From DATMNI01 sp963817515 (GTDB lineage Bacteria > Acidobacteriota > Terriglobia > Bryobacterales > Bryobacteraceae), in assembly GCA_963817515.1 (NCBI GenBank), contig CAWFPJ010000012.1, positions 372,001 to 436,000 on the forward strand: DNA of 64,000 nucleotides. The letters run 5' to 3'. Under the pieces are notes generated by a model. The model had not been told where the DNA came from and made no database searches. It saw only the letters and a program-made list of their open reading frames with translations. Positions 34,747-43,917 of the stretch are shown in pieces. Numbering within the stretch: position 1 is the first letter of the stretch; the number at the start of each line of letters is the position of its first letter. Position numbers and translations under genes: made by a program.

Positions 34747-37216
34747 CGCCGACCCAAGACCGATCCAGCAGGAATTCCTTGCTACCGGCGACGCGCTCAC
34801 CGCGTTAGCCGAACGCACGGCGCAGGTGGACCGCGTGGTGCTGGAAGCCGCCGCCGAACTACTGTTCCCGGCGGCGCCCACCGGCCTGGCGCTGCTCTCC
34901 GTAGGAGGCTACGGACGGAGGCAGTTATTTCCCTATTCAGATATCGACCTGTTGCTGCTGTTTCAATCCGAGGCCCTGGCAATGGCCAAGAAGGAGGCCA
35001 TCGCGGCCTTTCTCCAACGCCTCTGGGATGCTGGTTTGCGAATGAGCCATTCGGTGCGAACGCCGGCCGAGTGCGTCGAGGTCCACGACCAGAACGTGGA
35101 GCTGAACGTCAGCCTGCTGGACCAGCGATATCTTACCGGCGACCGCGCACTCTACGCCGGCCTTGCGGACAAACTGCCCCGCTTCATCCAGGGCAACCGC
35201 GATTCTTTGAGCCGCAATCTGGCCAAGCTCACACGCGACCGCCATTCGAAGTACGCTGACACGTTCTATCACCTGGAGCCGAACGTAAAGGAAACACCGG
35301 GCGGCCTGCGCGATTTCCAGTTGGTCTGCTGGCTGGAGCAGCTCCACGGAACCGAGGCCAACCGCCTGGGCATGGCAGACCCCGCCCCCGAATTGCAGCA
35401 GGGGTTTAAATTCCTGGCAAGGTTGCGCTGCTATCTACACTGCCAGTCCAACCGCGACAACAACGGGCTTTCGTTCGATGCCCAGGACGCCATCGCCGAG
35501 CTCTGGGAGCATATCGATGCCGCCCACTGGATGCGCGAGTATTACCGCCATGCGCGCACTATCTACCGCGCCGCCATACGGGCACTGGAAGCTAGTGAGG
35601 CGCAATCCAGCTCTCTGTTCTCGCAGTTCCGCGACTGGCGGTCCAGACTCTCTAACGCCGATTTCAGCGTGCTTCGCGAGCGCATCCAATTCCGCAGTCC
35701 ACAGCGCCTTGAGGTGGAACCCGAAATGGTGCTGAGGCTCTATGAATTCATCGGCCGCCACGGCATCCGCGCCGCCTTTGAGACCGACCAGCGCATCGAA
35801 TCCCGCCTTCCGGCCCTGCGGGAACATTTCCGAGCAACCCAGCCCTTGTGGCCGGCGATTAACCGGATTCTTTCGCTGCCCCACACACCGCTTGCCGTGC
35901 GCTCCATGCATGAAAGCGGGCTGCTCACCGCCATCTTTCCGGAGATGGAAGGGATCGAGTGCCTGGTGACGCGCGATTTCTATCACCGCTACACCGTGGA
36001 TGAGCACACCCTGGTCACGCTGCAAAACATTTGCAGCCTGCACGGCTCCGAGGATCCTCCGAACAGCGCATACGCGAACCTGCTGGCCGAGATCAAGGAG
36101 CCGGGCGTGCTGATGTTTGCGCTGCTGTTCCATGACGTGGGCAAGGGAAAGCCAGGCGAAGGCCATGTGGACGCGTCGTTGAAGTTGGCGCAGCCCGCCA
36201 TGGCGCGAATTCAGATGCCGCCGCAGGACCGCGAAACCGTGTGCTTTCTGATCCGCACGCACCTGGAGCTCTCCGCCGCCATGCAGTCGCGCGATATGTT
36301 CGACCCGCAAACCATTCGTGACGTGGCCCACCAGGTGGAGACCGTGGAGCGGCTCAAATTGCTTACGCTGCTGACCTGGGCCGACATCAGCGCCGTGAAC
36401 CCCACCGCTATGACGCCCTGGCGCGCCGAGCAGCTCTATCAGCTTTACCTGATGGCCTACAACGAGCTGACGCGCGAGTTGGCAAACGAACGCATTGACA
36501 CGATTCCGGCCGGGCCGCCGGCGCGAGTCGAATTCCTGCAAGGCTTCCCGATGCGCTATCTGCGCACCCACACCGAGACCGAGATCGACGAGCACATGGC
36601 GTTGGAGGAAAAGAGCCGCAAGCGTGGAGTAGCCGTGGACCTCCGCAAGCCGGACTCGGCGTGGCAGCTGACATTGGTGGCCCCCGACCGGCCCGGCCTT
36701 TTCGCTTTGGCGGCGGGAACCCTTTCGAGCTTCGGTATGAACATCCTGAAGGCCGAAGCCTTTTCGAACCGGCGCGGCCTGGTGCTTGATACCTTCACGT
36801 TCGCCGACCTCGGCCGGCAGTTGGAGCTCAACCCCTCTGAGATCGATCGCTACCGCACCACCGTGGAGCGCGTGATTACAGGGAAAGCCGATGTGCGGGA
36901 GCTGCTGAAAAACCGTCCCAAGCCCACTCTGCCCAGCCGCAAGGCGCGCATTCCGGCCAGCGTCAGGTTCGATTCGGAAGCCAGCGATACGGCGACGCTG
37001 GTAGAGATTGTGGCGGAAGACCGTCCGGGGCTGCTGTACGATCTGGCATCGGCGATTTCTTCGAATGGCGGAAATATCGAAGTGGTCCTGATCGACACGC
37101 AGGCGCATAAAGCCATCGACGTGTTTTACGTGACGGTAGGGGGAAAGAAGTTGGGAACGGAGAAGCAGCGCGTGCTGCAGGAGTCTTTACAGCAAGCTTG
37201 CCAACCCGCGGCGTAA
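34718..37216 (+). CDS. glnD: P-II uridylyltransferase / uridylyl-removing enzyme
   Basis: GlnD adds UMP to P-II when glutamine is low and removes it when glutamine is high. The 832-residue protein has all expected domains: nucleotidyltransferase (LLSVGGYGRRQLFPYSDIDL), the helical linker with EPNVKETPGGLRDFQL, the HD phosphohydrolase (DEHTLVTLQNI and LFHDVGKGKPGEGH) and two ACT domains that sense glutamine (VAPDRPGLFALAAGTLSSFG and VAEDRPGLLYDLASAISSNG). It starts inside the end of glnB at one of two adjacent ATG codons, a 29-base overlap that implies co-translation with its substrate. Confidence 0.95.
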   Translation: MMTAENRPSNADPRPIQQEFLATGDALTALAERTAQVDRVVLEAAAELLFPAAPTGLALLSVGGYGRRQLFPYSDIDLLLLFQSEALAMAKKEAIAAFLQRLWDAGLRMSHSVRTPAECVEVHDQNVELNVSLLDQRYLTGDRALYAGLADKLPRFIQGNRDSLSRNLAKLTRDRHSKYADTFYHLEPNVKETPGGLRDFQLVCWLEQLHGTEANRLGMADPAPELQQGFKFLARLRCYLHCQSNRDNNGLSFDAQDAIAELWEHIDAAHWMREYYRHARTIYRAAIRALEASEAQSSSLFSQFRDWRSRLSNADFSVLRERIQFRSPQRLEVEPEMVLRLYEFIGRHGIRAAFETDQRIESRLPALREHFRATQPLWPAINRILSLPHTPLAVRSMHESGLLTAIFPEMEGIECLVTRDFYHRYTVDEHTLVTLQNICSLHGSEDPPNSAYANLLAEIKEPGVLMFALLFHDVGKGKPGEGHVDASLKLAQPAMARIQMPPQDRETVCFLIRTHLELSAAMQSRDMFDPQTIRDVAHQVETVERLKLLTLLTWADISAVNPTAMTPWRAEQLYQLYLMAYNELTRELANERIDTIPAGPPARVEFLQGFPMRYLRTHTETEIDEHMALEEKSRKRGVAVDLRKPDSAWQLTLVAPDRPGLFALAAGTLSSFGMNILKAEAFSNRRGLVLDTFTFADLGRQLELNPSEIDRYRTTVERVITGKADVRELLKNRPKPTLPSRKARIPASVRFDSEASDTATLVEIVAEDRPGLLYDLASAISSNGGNIEVVLIDTQAHKAIDVFYVTVGGKKLGTEKQRVLQESLQQACQPAA

Positions 37217-37374
37217 GAGCGCCGGTGCTGCCTCCGAACATGTGGCGCGTTTGACAGCCGGCAGCGGTACGTAAGGCCCTGACAGCAGCCTAGCCCGATT
37301 CGTTCCCCTGCAAGGTGTCCGCGTGTAGACTCGTATCCAACTGCCGAACGTTTGAACTAGCGCGGACGGACCTA

Positions 37375-38763
37375 ATGGCGACATCGAATGCGAGCGGCGT
37401 ATGGCGGGAACCCGACCCGCCCTCCAGCAAACTCCGCTGGTTGCTGGTATTCGTTTCGGCATTGCTGCTGGCGTTTTTGCTTGTATCCGGCGTTCTGGCG
37501 GTTCATTTCCTTTCGGAGATGCACGTTCAAGAACTGGCGGTTACGCGGGCGCTGGCGGAGCGTACGCACACGCTCTCCGGACTTTGGCTCTCCATACAGA
37601 GTTACGACCAGGCCGTGCAGCAATTTGTGGCGCAGAGCGCCGCCGAGCGGGATCCCGCGGCGCTCCGCCGCATGGATCAGCTCACCCTGGAAATCGACGC
37701 CGGTTTCGAGCGCTATCCCGGTGCCAGGGACGCCGAGGAGGACGCGCTGCTAAACGGCATGCGGGGCGTCTTCTCACAACAGCGGACCCTTTACATTGCC
37801 ATTCTCCGGGCGAGGCCCACGGAACGCCGGCGCCAGGCGGAAAGCATGCTCGCCGAAAACATCGTGCCGGTTCAAAAGCAGATCCTGGACTGGTCCGGGA
37901 AACTCCAGCTTTGGAATGGAGAGCGACTTCAGCAGGCGGATCGGGCGCTCACCACCCAGTTCGCGAACCTTCAAGCCAGCCTGTCCCGGGTGCTCGCCAT
38001 CGGTTTCGGAAGTGGTCTGTTGCTGGTGCTGGGAAGCATGGCATACATCGCGCGGCTCGATCGGCAGGCCCGCGCCCGCTATGTCGAACTGGCGCGAAGC
38101 CAGCACGAACTGCAGCAACTCTCGGCGCGCCTGGTGGATGCGCAGGAGACCGAACGGCGCGCCATCTCCCGTGAGCTGCATGACGAAGTCGGCCAGGCGT
38201 TGGGAGCCCTGCTGATGGATATCGGGCGTCTCTCGACCAGGTTCTCCGGCGACCACCCCGAAGTGAAGGCCCAACTGGACAACCTGAAGTCCGTAGCCGA
38301 GCGAACGTTCCAGTCCGTCAGAAATATCGCGCTCCTGCTGCGGCCTTCGATGCTGGACGATCTTGGATTGGCGGCGGCCCTGGAATGGCAGGGGAGGGAG
38401 GTATCGCGGCGCAGTGAAATCGAAGTCACCGTGGAATCGGAGAACGTCCCCGAAGGCCTGCCTGACGAATTCAAGATTTGCATTTACAGGCTGGTACAGG
38501 AAGCCCTGAACAACGCGGTGCGCCACTCCGGCGCCGGCAACGCGAAGGTGGTGGTGGAGCGGCTGGCAAAATCCATCGTGGTGCGGGTTACCGATGACGG
38601 CCGTGGTTTCGATCCGGGGCGTTCACGCGGAATGGGAATATTGGGAATGGAGGAACGGGTAAAACGGCTGGGCGGAACGTTGAAGGTTGAATCTCAAATC
38701 GGAAAGGGCGCCACCGTGACCGCGGAACTTCCCATTCCTGCCGGCGCCGGTGGTAACGCGTGA
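37375..38763 (+). CDS. NarL-type sensor histidine kinase with extracytoplasmic sensor
   Basis: A 462-residue membrane sensor kinase. TM1 is at residues 21-44 and TM2 at 203-226; the about 155 residues between them form a helical periplasmic sensor of CHASE3 or four-helix type. After TM2 come a short linker, the HisKA_3 dimerisation helix with the phosphoacceptor His269 (ERRAISRELHDEVGQALG) and a HATPase_c domain (VQEALNNAVRHSG, VRVTDDGRGFDPG, GMGILGMEERVKRLGG). The ligand is not predictable. The response regulator gene overlaps its 3' end by four bases, so the two form a two-component pair. Confidence 0.92.
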   Translation: MATSNASGVWREPDPPSSKLRWLLVFVSALLLAFLLVSGVLAVHFLSEMHVQELAVTRALAERTHTLSGLWLSIQSYDQAVQQFVAQSAAERDPAALRRMDQLTLEIDAGFERYPGARDAEEDALLNGMRGVFSQQRTLYIAILRARPTERRRQAESMLAENIVPVQKQILDWSGKLQLWNGERLQQADRALTTQFANLQASLSRVLAIGFGSGLLLVLGSMAYIARLDRQARARYVELARSQHELQQLSARLVDAQETERRAISRELHDEVGQALGALLMDIGRLSTRFSGDHPEVKAQLDNLKSVAERTFQSVRNIALLLRPSMLDDLGLAAALEWQGREVSRRSEIEVTVESENVPEGLPDEFKICIYRLVQEALNNAVRHSGAGNAKVVVERLAKSIVVRVTDDGRGFDPGRSRGMGILGMEERVKRLGGTLKVESQIGKGATVTAELPIPAGAGGNA

Positions 38764-39407
38764 AGATCCGCGTGCTGCTGGCCGACGACCACACCCTGAT
38801 TCGCGCGGGTCTGCGCATGGTGGTGGATGCCCAACCCGACCTTACGGTTGTCGGGGAATCGAGCGACGGGCGCGAGGCGGTGGCGATGGCCGGGAAACTC
38901 AAACCTGACGTGGTGGTGATGGATATCGGCATGCCGAGCTTGAATGGCATTGATGCGTGCCGCCAGATTCGCGCGGCGCTGCCGGACACGCAAGTGGTCA
39001 TGCTCAGTATGCACTCCGACGAAGGATACGTGCTGCGGGCCCTCAAGGCGGGCGCCAAGGCCTATCTGCTGAAGGACTCCGCCGAAGCCGATCTGGCGCG
39101 CGCCATCCGCGCCGCTACAGCCGGGAAGTCGTTCTTCAGTCCCGCGGTCGGCCAGGTGCTGCTGCAGGACTACATGCGGAGACTGCAGCGCACTGGCGCC
39201 GAAGATTCCTACGAACTGCTTTCGCCCCGCGAGCGCGAAATCCTGCAGCTCGTGGCCGAAGGAAAGTCCAGCAAGGACATCGCGAACCTTCTCAGCCTCA
39301 GCGTATATACGGTGGAGACCCATCGCGCCAGGGTGATGCAAAAACTCAATCTTCGCGGAATTCCCGAACTCATTCTCTACGCCGTGCGCAAAGGCATCAT
39401 TTCGTAA
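38760..39407 (+). CDS. NarL/FixJ-family response regulator
   Basis: A 215-residue DNA-binding response regulator. The receiver domain (1-120) has Asp9 and Asp10 in VLLADDHTLIR, the phosphoacceptor Asp55 in VVVMDIGMPSLNG, and Lys in YLLKDSAEADL. A LuxR-type helix-turn-helix follows (LSPREREILQLVAEGKSSKD, then SVYTVETHRARVMQKL). Targets are unknown. It overlaps the kinase gene and starts with GTG. A pair of REP-like hairpins lies immediately after its stop. Confidence 0.94.
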   Translation: MKIRVLLADDHTLIRAGLRMVVDAQPDLTVVGESSDGREAVAMAGKLKPDVVVMDIGMPSLNGIDACRQIRAALPDTQVVMLSMHSDEGYVLRALKAGAKAYLLKDSAEADLARAIRAATAGKSFFSPAVGQVLLQDYMRRLQRTGAEDSYELLSPREREILQLVAEGKSSKDIANLLSLSVYTVETHRARVMQKLNLRGIPELILYAVRKGIIS

Positions 39408-39413
39408 GCGTGG

Positions 39414-39441
39414 GGCAGATCATCGTTTTTTGTGGTCTGCC
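39414..39441 (+). repeat. REP-like hairpin unit 1
   Basis: A 28-base unit: arms GGCAGATCA and TGGTCTGCC (eight of nine pairs, one G-T) around a ten-base loop TCGTTTTTTG. It lies seven bases after the response-regulator stop. A second unit in opposite orientation follows at 39466. Confidence 0.7.
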
Positions 39442-39465
39442 AACCGCCAGAGCCGCACCGTGCCC

Positions 39466-39493
39466 GGCAGACGACGAAAACCGATCGTCTGCC
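39466..39493 (-). repeat. REP-like hairpin unit 2, inverted
   Basis: A second 28-base unit: perfect nine-base arms GGCAGACGA and TCGTCTGCC around CGAAAACCGA. Read on the minus strand it aligns to unit 1 at most positions, including the T-rich loop, so the two form a head-to-head pair like the BIME elements of enterobacteria. Confidence 0.7.
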
Positions 39494-39634
39494 CTACCAG
39501 GCCATACCAGATCGCAGGCGCCTCCTATACCGACTCACAGGGAATCCCACATTCGGAACTGTCCCGTCCAATCAGTTGAGGCCATCGGGACTCACCAAGC
39601 TGCCGTGGCCGGTCGAATTCAAATTGGAGGCTAC

Positions 39635-41115
39635 ATGTACAAACAGATTTTTGGGAGGCGCCCGCAGGCTTCGTTAATCGCCCTGGCGCTGGCAATAGGG
39701 ATTGGAGGCGCCGGTTACGCCAGCGTCGACCACCTGGTACGCAGCATGCCGCGATGGACTTGAACCTGGCCAGTCCGGACCAGGGCTCCAGCCGCAGCGG
39801 ATTTGCGCCAGTCGTAAAGAAGGCGCTGCCCTCAGTGGTAAATATCTCATCGTCAAGAGTATCCAAGATACCAACGGGCTTCGAACAAATGCCCGATGAT
39901 CCGTTGTTCCGCCAGTTCTTCGGCGACAACGCCAACCGGCAATTCCGCACGCCGCGCGAAATGCCGCAACAGCGCGAAAAGGCTCTGGGCTCGGGCGTCA
40001 TCATGACCCGGGACGGGTATATCCTGACCAACAGCCACGTGGTGGACGGCGCCACCGACGTCCGGGTCACCCTGGGCGACAAGCGCGAGTTCAAAGCCAA
40101 GGTGATCGGGACCGATCCCAAGACCGATGTTGGGGTTTTGAAAATCGACGCCACCAACCTTCCGTTGATCACCGTGGGTGATTCTTCCAAGGTCCAGGTC
40201 GGCGACTATGCGCTGGCCATCGGCAATCCCTTCGGCGTCGGCCAGACGGTCACGATGGGAATCGTGAGTGCGACCGGCCGCAGCCACCTGGGGATCGAAG
40301 ACTACGAAGACTTTATCCAGACCGACGCTCCCATCAACCCCGGCAACTCCGGCGGGGCGCTGGTGAACGATCGCGGCGATCTGGTCGGCATCAATACGGC
40401 GATCATCGCCCATGGCTCGGAAGGCAATCAGGGCATCGGCTTCGCCATCCCCGCAAATATGGCGCGCAAGGTCATGGAACAGATTGTGGAGCACGGTAAG
40501 GTCACTCGCGCCTATCTGGGAATCGTCCCGCAGGACGTGACCCCGGCCCTTGCCAAAGCCTTCGGGCAGAAGGAGACTCGCGGCGCCCTGGTGGGCGACG
40601 TCAGCGCCAATAGCCCGGCGGCGAAGAGCGGCCTGGAAAAGGGCGACATCATTCTGGGTATCGACGGCAAGCCCGTTGCCAACAGCAACGACCTGCGTAT
40701 GACCATCTCGATGATGGCGCCGGACTCGGCTGTAAAGTTGACCGTTTTGCGGAACGGATCGGAACGCAACTTCACGGTGAAACTGGGTGAACTGCCCACC
40801 ACCGAAGCTTCCATCGAACACGAAGGCAAGGGGGGTTCCAGCAGTGCACTGTCCGGCGTCTCAGTCGAGGATCTGAACGCCCAGTATGCCAAAGAGCTCG
40901 GCCTTCCCGCCAGCGCCCAAGGCGTGGTGGTGACCCAGGTTGGCCCCTCCAGCGCGGCCTCCGAAGCGGGACTGCGCCGCGGAGACGTGATTCAGGAAGT
41001 CAACCGCAAGCCTGTCAAGAATACTTCCGATTTCGAGCACGCTGTCGCCGGCTCGAAAGAGGATACTCTCCTGTTGGTCAACCGGCACGGCAGTACCATC
41101 TACCTTACTGTCTAA
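39635..41115 (+). CDS. HtrA/DegP-type periplasmic serine protease, one base missing near the N-terminus
   Basis: HtrA proteases degrade misfolded envelope proteins. The N-terminal membrane anchor or signal (FGRRPQASLIALALAIGIGG) starts at an ATG with GGAGG in front, then loses frame at about 39750; the main frame resumes at MDLNLASPDQG. Adding one base gives VRSMPAMDLNLASPDQGSSR. The protease domain holds the triad His (ILTNSHVVDGATD), Asp (KTDVGVLKID) and Ser (NPGNSGGALVN), followed by two PDZ domains (about SGLEKGDIILGIDGKPV and EAGLRRGDVIQEVNRKPV). Total length about 493 residues. This is the only break in the window needing an added rather than removed base. Without the anchor the protein would be mislocalised, so an error is more likely than a real downstream start. 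Confidence 0.9.
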
Positions 41116-41131
41116 GCGGAACCTAACAGGC

Positions 41132-41170
41132 GGCCGGTCTCGGGTGATCCTCCGACCCCCGGGGCCGGCC
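41132..41170. terminator. GC-rich hairpin between the HtrA and DksA-like genes
   Basis: GGCCGG and CCGGCC form the outer stem, with CGGG/CCCG inside, between two convergent stop codons. No U-run follows, so an intrinsic terminator is possible but not proven. Confidence 0.35.
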
Positions 41171-41213
41171 ATACACCACGAAACTCCGAAAGGCTGTATT
41201 AAGCGAGGCCCGT

Positions 41214-41591
41214 TCAGGCGCTGACCAGATCGCCGGCATTTTCCTTGTTATGCTGCCGGTCGCGGTCGGCGGCTTCCTGGCACTTGATACAACGTTCCGC
41301 CCATGGCACGGCTGCAAGGCGTTTCGGGCTAATCCCCTCTTCGCACTGCACGCAGGTGCCATAGGATCCGTCGTCGATGCGGCTCAAGGCAGCCTTGAGA
41401 TTCTGCAACAGCAGGGTCTCATGGTTCAGAAGAGTGATCGTGAGGTCGCGCTCCGAATTCAGTTGTACCTCATCAAAGGTGTCGGAAGCCTGTTGAATCA
41501 CGATCTCTTCCCGCTTCGATGCATTGTTGGTGATTGCCGCCAGTCGAGCTTGGAGGCTGTTTGATACTGTGCGAAGTTCCGACTTAGTCAT
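41214..41591 (-). CDS. DksA/TraR-type zinc-finger protein
   Basis: A 125-residue protein of the DksA/TraR/YocK type, which bind the RNA polymerase secondary channel or act in stress responses. An N-terminal coiled coil (LRTVSNSLQARLAAITNNAS ... TFDEVQLNSERDLTITLLNH) is followed by a four-cysteine zinc finger: GTCVQCEEGISPKRLAAVPW then ERCIKCQEA. Acidic residues at the coiled-coil tip are less clear than in DksA itself, so the transcriptional role is not assured. A GAGG motif precedes the ATG. Confidence 0.85.
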   Translation of the reverse strand: MTKSELRTVSNSLQARLAAITNNASKREEIVIQQASDTFDEVQLNSERDLTITLLNHETLLLQNLKAALSRIDDGSYGTCVQCEEGISPKRLAAVPWAERCIKCQEAADRDRQHNKENAGDLVSA

Positions 41592-41717
41592 GGTGACGCC
41601 TCAGAGCGACGGGATTTCCCAGGAGGACAAGCCCGACGTGCTCTTCAGTCTATCGGATGTGGCCCATTGAGTCTGATCAATTGTGCACACTTTCGAGACG
41701 CACTTGGCGCTTCCTGG

Positions 41718-43916
41718 TCAGGGCCGCACAACTACTTTGTCCGTAGCCTGGTTCTCGAATTCATCCTGAACCCGGATAGCTACGGTGTGTTCGCCCGCGG
41801 CGGCATCCATCGCCAGATCGTAATCCAACTCCAGCGAGTCGGAGAGTTTGGTCGCCGGCGACACCACCTTCCAATCGCCGCCATCCAGCGAGTACTCGGC
41901 TTTGGTGACATTGTTCAGCGCGTCGGCCGCGTGCCAGCGCACCTGCAGTTTGGCGCCGTTGCGGGTGGCCGCGAGGCCGGTGATTCTGGGCGGCGTGTTG
42001 TCGATCACGAACGGGTCGCTGATCGCCTGCGCCGTGAGCGCTTCCGCCGGAGGGTTGCCGGGGGCGTCTGAGGCGGTGATGCGAAGCCGGTATTCGCCGT
42101 CCGGAAAGGCCGTTGAATCCCATGAGTAATATCGCTCCGCCAACTTCTCCCGCAGCAATTTCCATTCGGTTTCATTGGCGCCCTTGATTTCCACGGTGAA
42201 GATGAGGGGGTCGCCGTTGGGGTCCGAAGCCAGCCAGCGCGCGCCCACGAAGCCCCGGGCAAATTGCATGGCCGGAGTATTGCCCGCGTCGGTCGCAACC
42301 AGCGCAGCCGCCGCCGGGCCGCCGGTGGGCCGTTTGCCCAACGGCTGCAATGACAGCGATGACTGCGGCGTCACGGCAGCCATCGGCACGGGCGCCGGGA
42401 ATTTGTAATTCGGCGGCGTGGCTTCAACCTGATCGATGTGCGGTTCCAGGTTCTTCGGCAGATACGCCACATCCACGGAATCCAGTTCCGGCGAACGGCC
42501 ATCGGCGCCCGCCGTCAGTACGGCCTTCCACTGCACGAACCGCGACGCCGGCGAACTCAGGCGCCCGCCCTTGGTGACGGTGATTGGCGGCGACCACGGG
42601 CTCCAATTCTTCTGCGGCTGGTCCAGATTGCCGCTGCGTGCGCTGATCGCAACCTGCCCTCCGTTGGGGTAGCCCTCGAAGCTCAGCCTGCCCCACAGGG
42701 AATGCATCCCGGCATCGAACACTTCGCTCTCAAAGGAACCCTCCGGCTCAACCGCCGGGCCAATTTCGTAGACTTTGCCCACATTGCCCGTGGCCGCATA
42801 CAGATGCCCGTCGCGGCCTTTAAGCAGGGCAGTCACCTGGGAAGCCGGCAGAGTCAGCACCGAAGTATACACTGTTGGAGATTCAATACGGTATACCGAG
42901 CCGCGGTTGCCCGCCCCCACCACCACATAGCCGGCCGAATCGATCGCCAGGGCGTACACCACATCCTGCCCATGCGTCCAAACACGCCGTGGGCCCGTAT
43001 CCGGGTCGATGCGATAAATCTCGCTGCCGCCCGTAACGGCGTTCGGAGCCAGCGACGCAGGAGGCGGCGGCGCGGGCCGCACAGCTACGGCAGGCGCCCC
43101 GGGAGCAGTTACCGGCGCCACTGTCAGCGGCGCGGTGGAAGGTGGCGCGGGCGCGGCAGATCCGGCCTGCTTAACACCGGCGCCTGCCGCGTATACTACG
43201 CCGTTGCCGGCCACAGCCACCGCCGTCACTTCCTTCTTGGGCATTTGGTAGAGCACGAAACCTTCACCCGCCGGCGAGACCCGCAGCACCACTCCGCCGG
43301 GGTCCGTACCAACAATTACGTTGTCCGCCGCGTCGATGGCCATCGACCGCACATGCGTCTCATCGCACTTGAAGATGACTTTGCCTTTGCCATCCGGTGT
43401 CACACGGTGGATTTCGCCCTGGTCGCCGGTGGCCACCAGGAGTTCGCCCTTGCTGTTGAAGGCCAGCGCCCAGATGTACTTGGCCTTGGGGTCATAGAAA
43501 ACTTCCGGCTTGCTGTTGCCGGTAATGCGATACACCTTGCCGTCGGGCGATGTGGCTGCGTACACGCGGTCCCGGGTATCCACCGCGATAGCGTGGATTT
43601 CGAGAGCGTCCAGTTCCGCCAGCAGTTTGCCCTTGCCGTCGGGAGGGATGCGAAAAAGCTTGGCATTGGTGCCGCCGCCCGCATAAAGATTGCCCTTGGA
43701 ATCCTGCGCCAGCGCCCAAAGGTACGGGGAGGAGGTGTCGAACAGTTCGCGCAAGTGAGGCGCCAGGGTGATGCGCCCGTCGCTGCGCAGCGAAAGGTTC
43801 TTGACGATGCCTTTCTCAAAATCCTGGAAATCGCCCTGCGACCACGTTCGCGTCTGCCCCGCGTAGACCAGGCAGGCCACGAGGCCCGCCCCACAAATAC
43901 TCAGAAGGCTTTTCAT
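41718..43916 (-). CDS. Secreted beta-propeller protein with C-terminal Ig-like segment
   Basis: A 732-residue exported protein with a signal peptide (MKSLLSICGAGLVACLVYAG). Residues about 60-390 are repeated propeller blades of the NHL/SMP-30-like kind, each with a strand pattern such as IWALAFNSKGELLVATGDQG, VRSMAIDAADNVIVGTDPGG and VYALAIDSAGYVVVGAGNRG. A Pro/Ala-rich spacer (about 253-290) splits the blades. The C-terminal third has beta-sandwich-like sequence, including PRITGLAATRNGAKLQVRWH and a final EHTVAIRVQDEF. It starts one base after the S55 peptidase-like stop, so the two are expressed together. A role in binding or recognising surface polymers is possible; no catalytic residues are evident. 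Confidence 0.75.
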   Translation of the reverse strand: MKSLLSICGAGLVACLVYAGQTRTWSQGDFQDFEKGIVKNLSLRSDGRITLAPHLRELFDTSSPYLWALAQDSKGNLYAGGGTNAKLFRIPPDGKGKLLAELDALEIHAIAVDTRDRVYAATSPDGKVYRITGNSKPEVFYDPKAKYIWALAFNSKGELLVATGDQGEIHRVTPDGKGKVIFKCDETHVRSMAIDAADNVIVGTDPGGVVLRVSPAGEGFVLYQMPKKEVTAVAVAGNGVVYAAGAGVKQAGSAAPAPPSTAPLTVAPVTAPGAPAVAVRPAPPPPASLAPNAVTGGSEIYRIDPDTGPRRVWTHGQDVVYALAIDSAGYVVVGAGNRGSVYRIESPTVYTSVLTLPASQVTALLKGRDGHLYAATGNVGKVYEIGPAVEPEGSFESEVFDAGMHSLWGRLSFEGYPNGGQVAISARSGNLDQPQKNWSPWSPPITVTKGGRLSSPASRFVQWKAVLTAGADGRSPELDSVDVAYLPKNLEPHIDQVEATPPNYKFPAPVPMAAVTPQSSLSLQPLGKRPTGGPAAAALVATDAGNTPAMQFARGFVGARWLASDPNGDPLIFTVEIKGANETEWKLLREKLAERYYSWDSTAFPDGEYRLRITASDAPGNPPAEALTAQAISDPFVIDNTPPRITGLAATRNGAKLQVRWHAADALNNVTKAEYSLDGGDWKVVSPATKLSDSLELDYDLAMDAAAGEHTVAIRVQDEFENQATDKVVVRP

Positions 43917-43917
43917 T

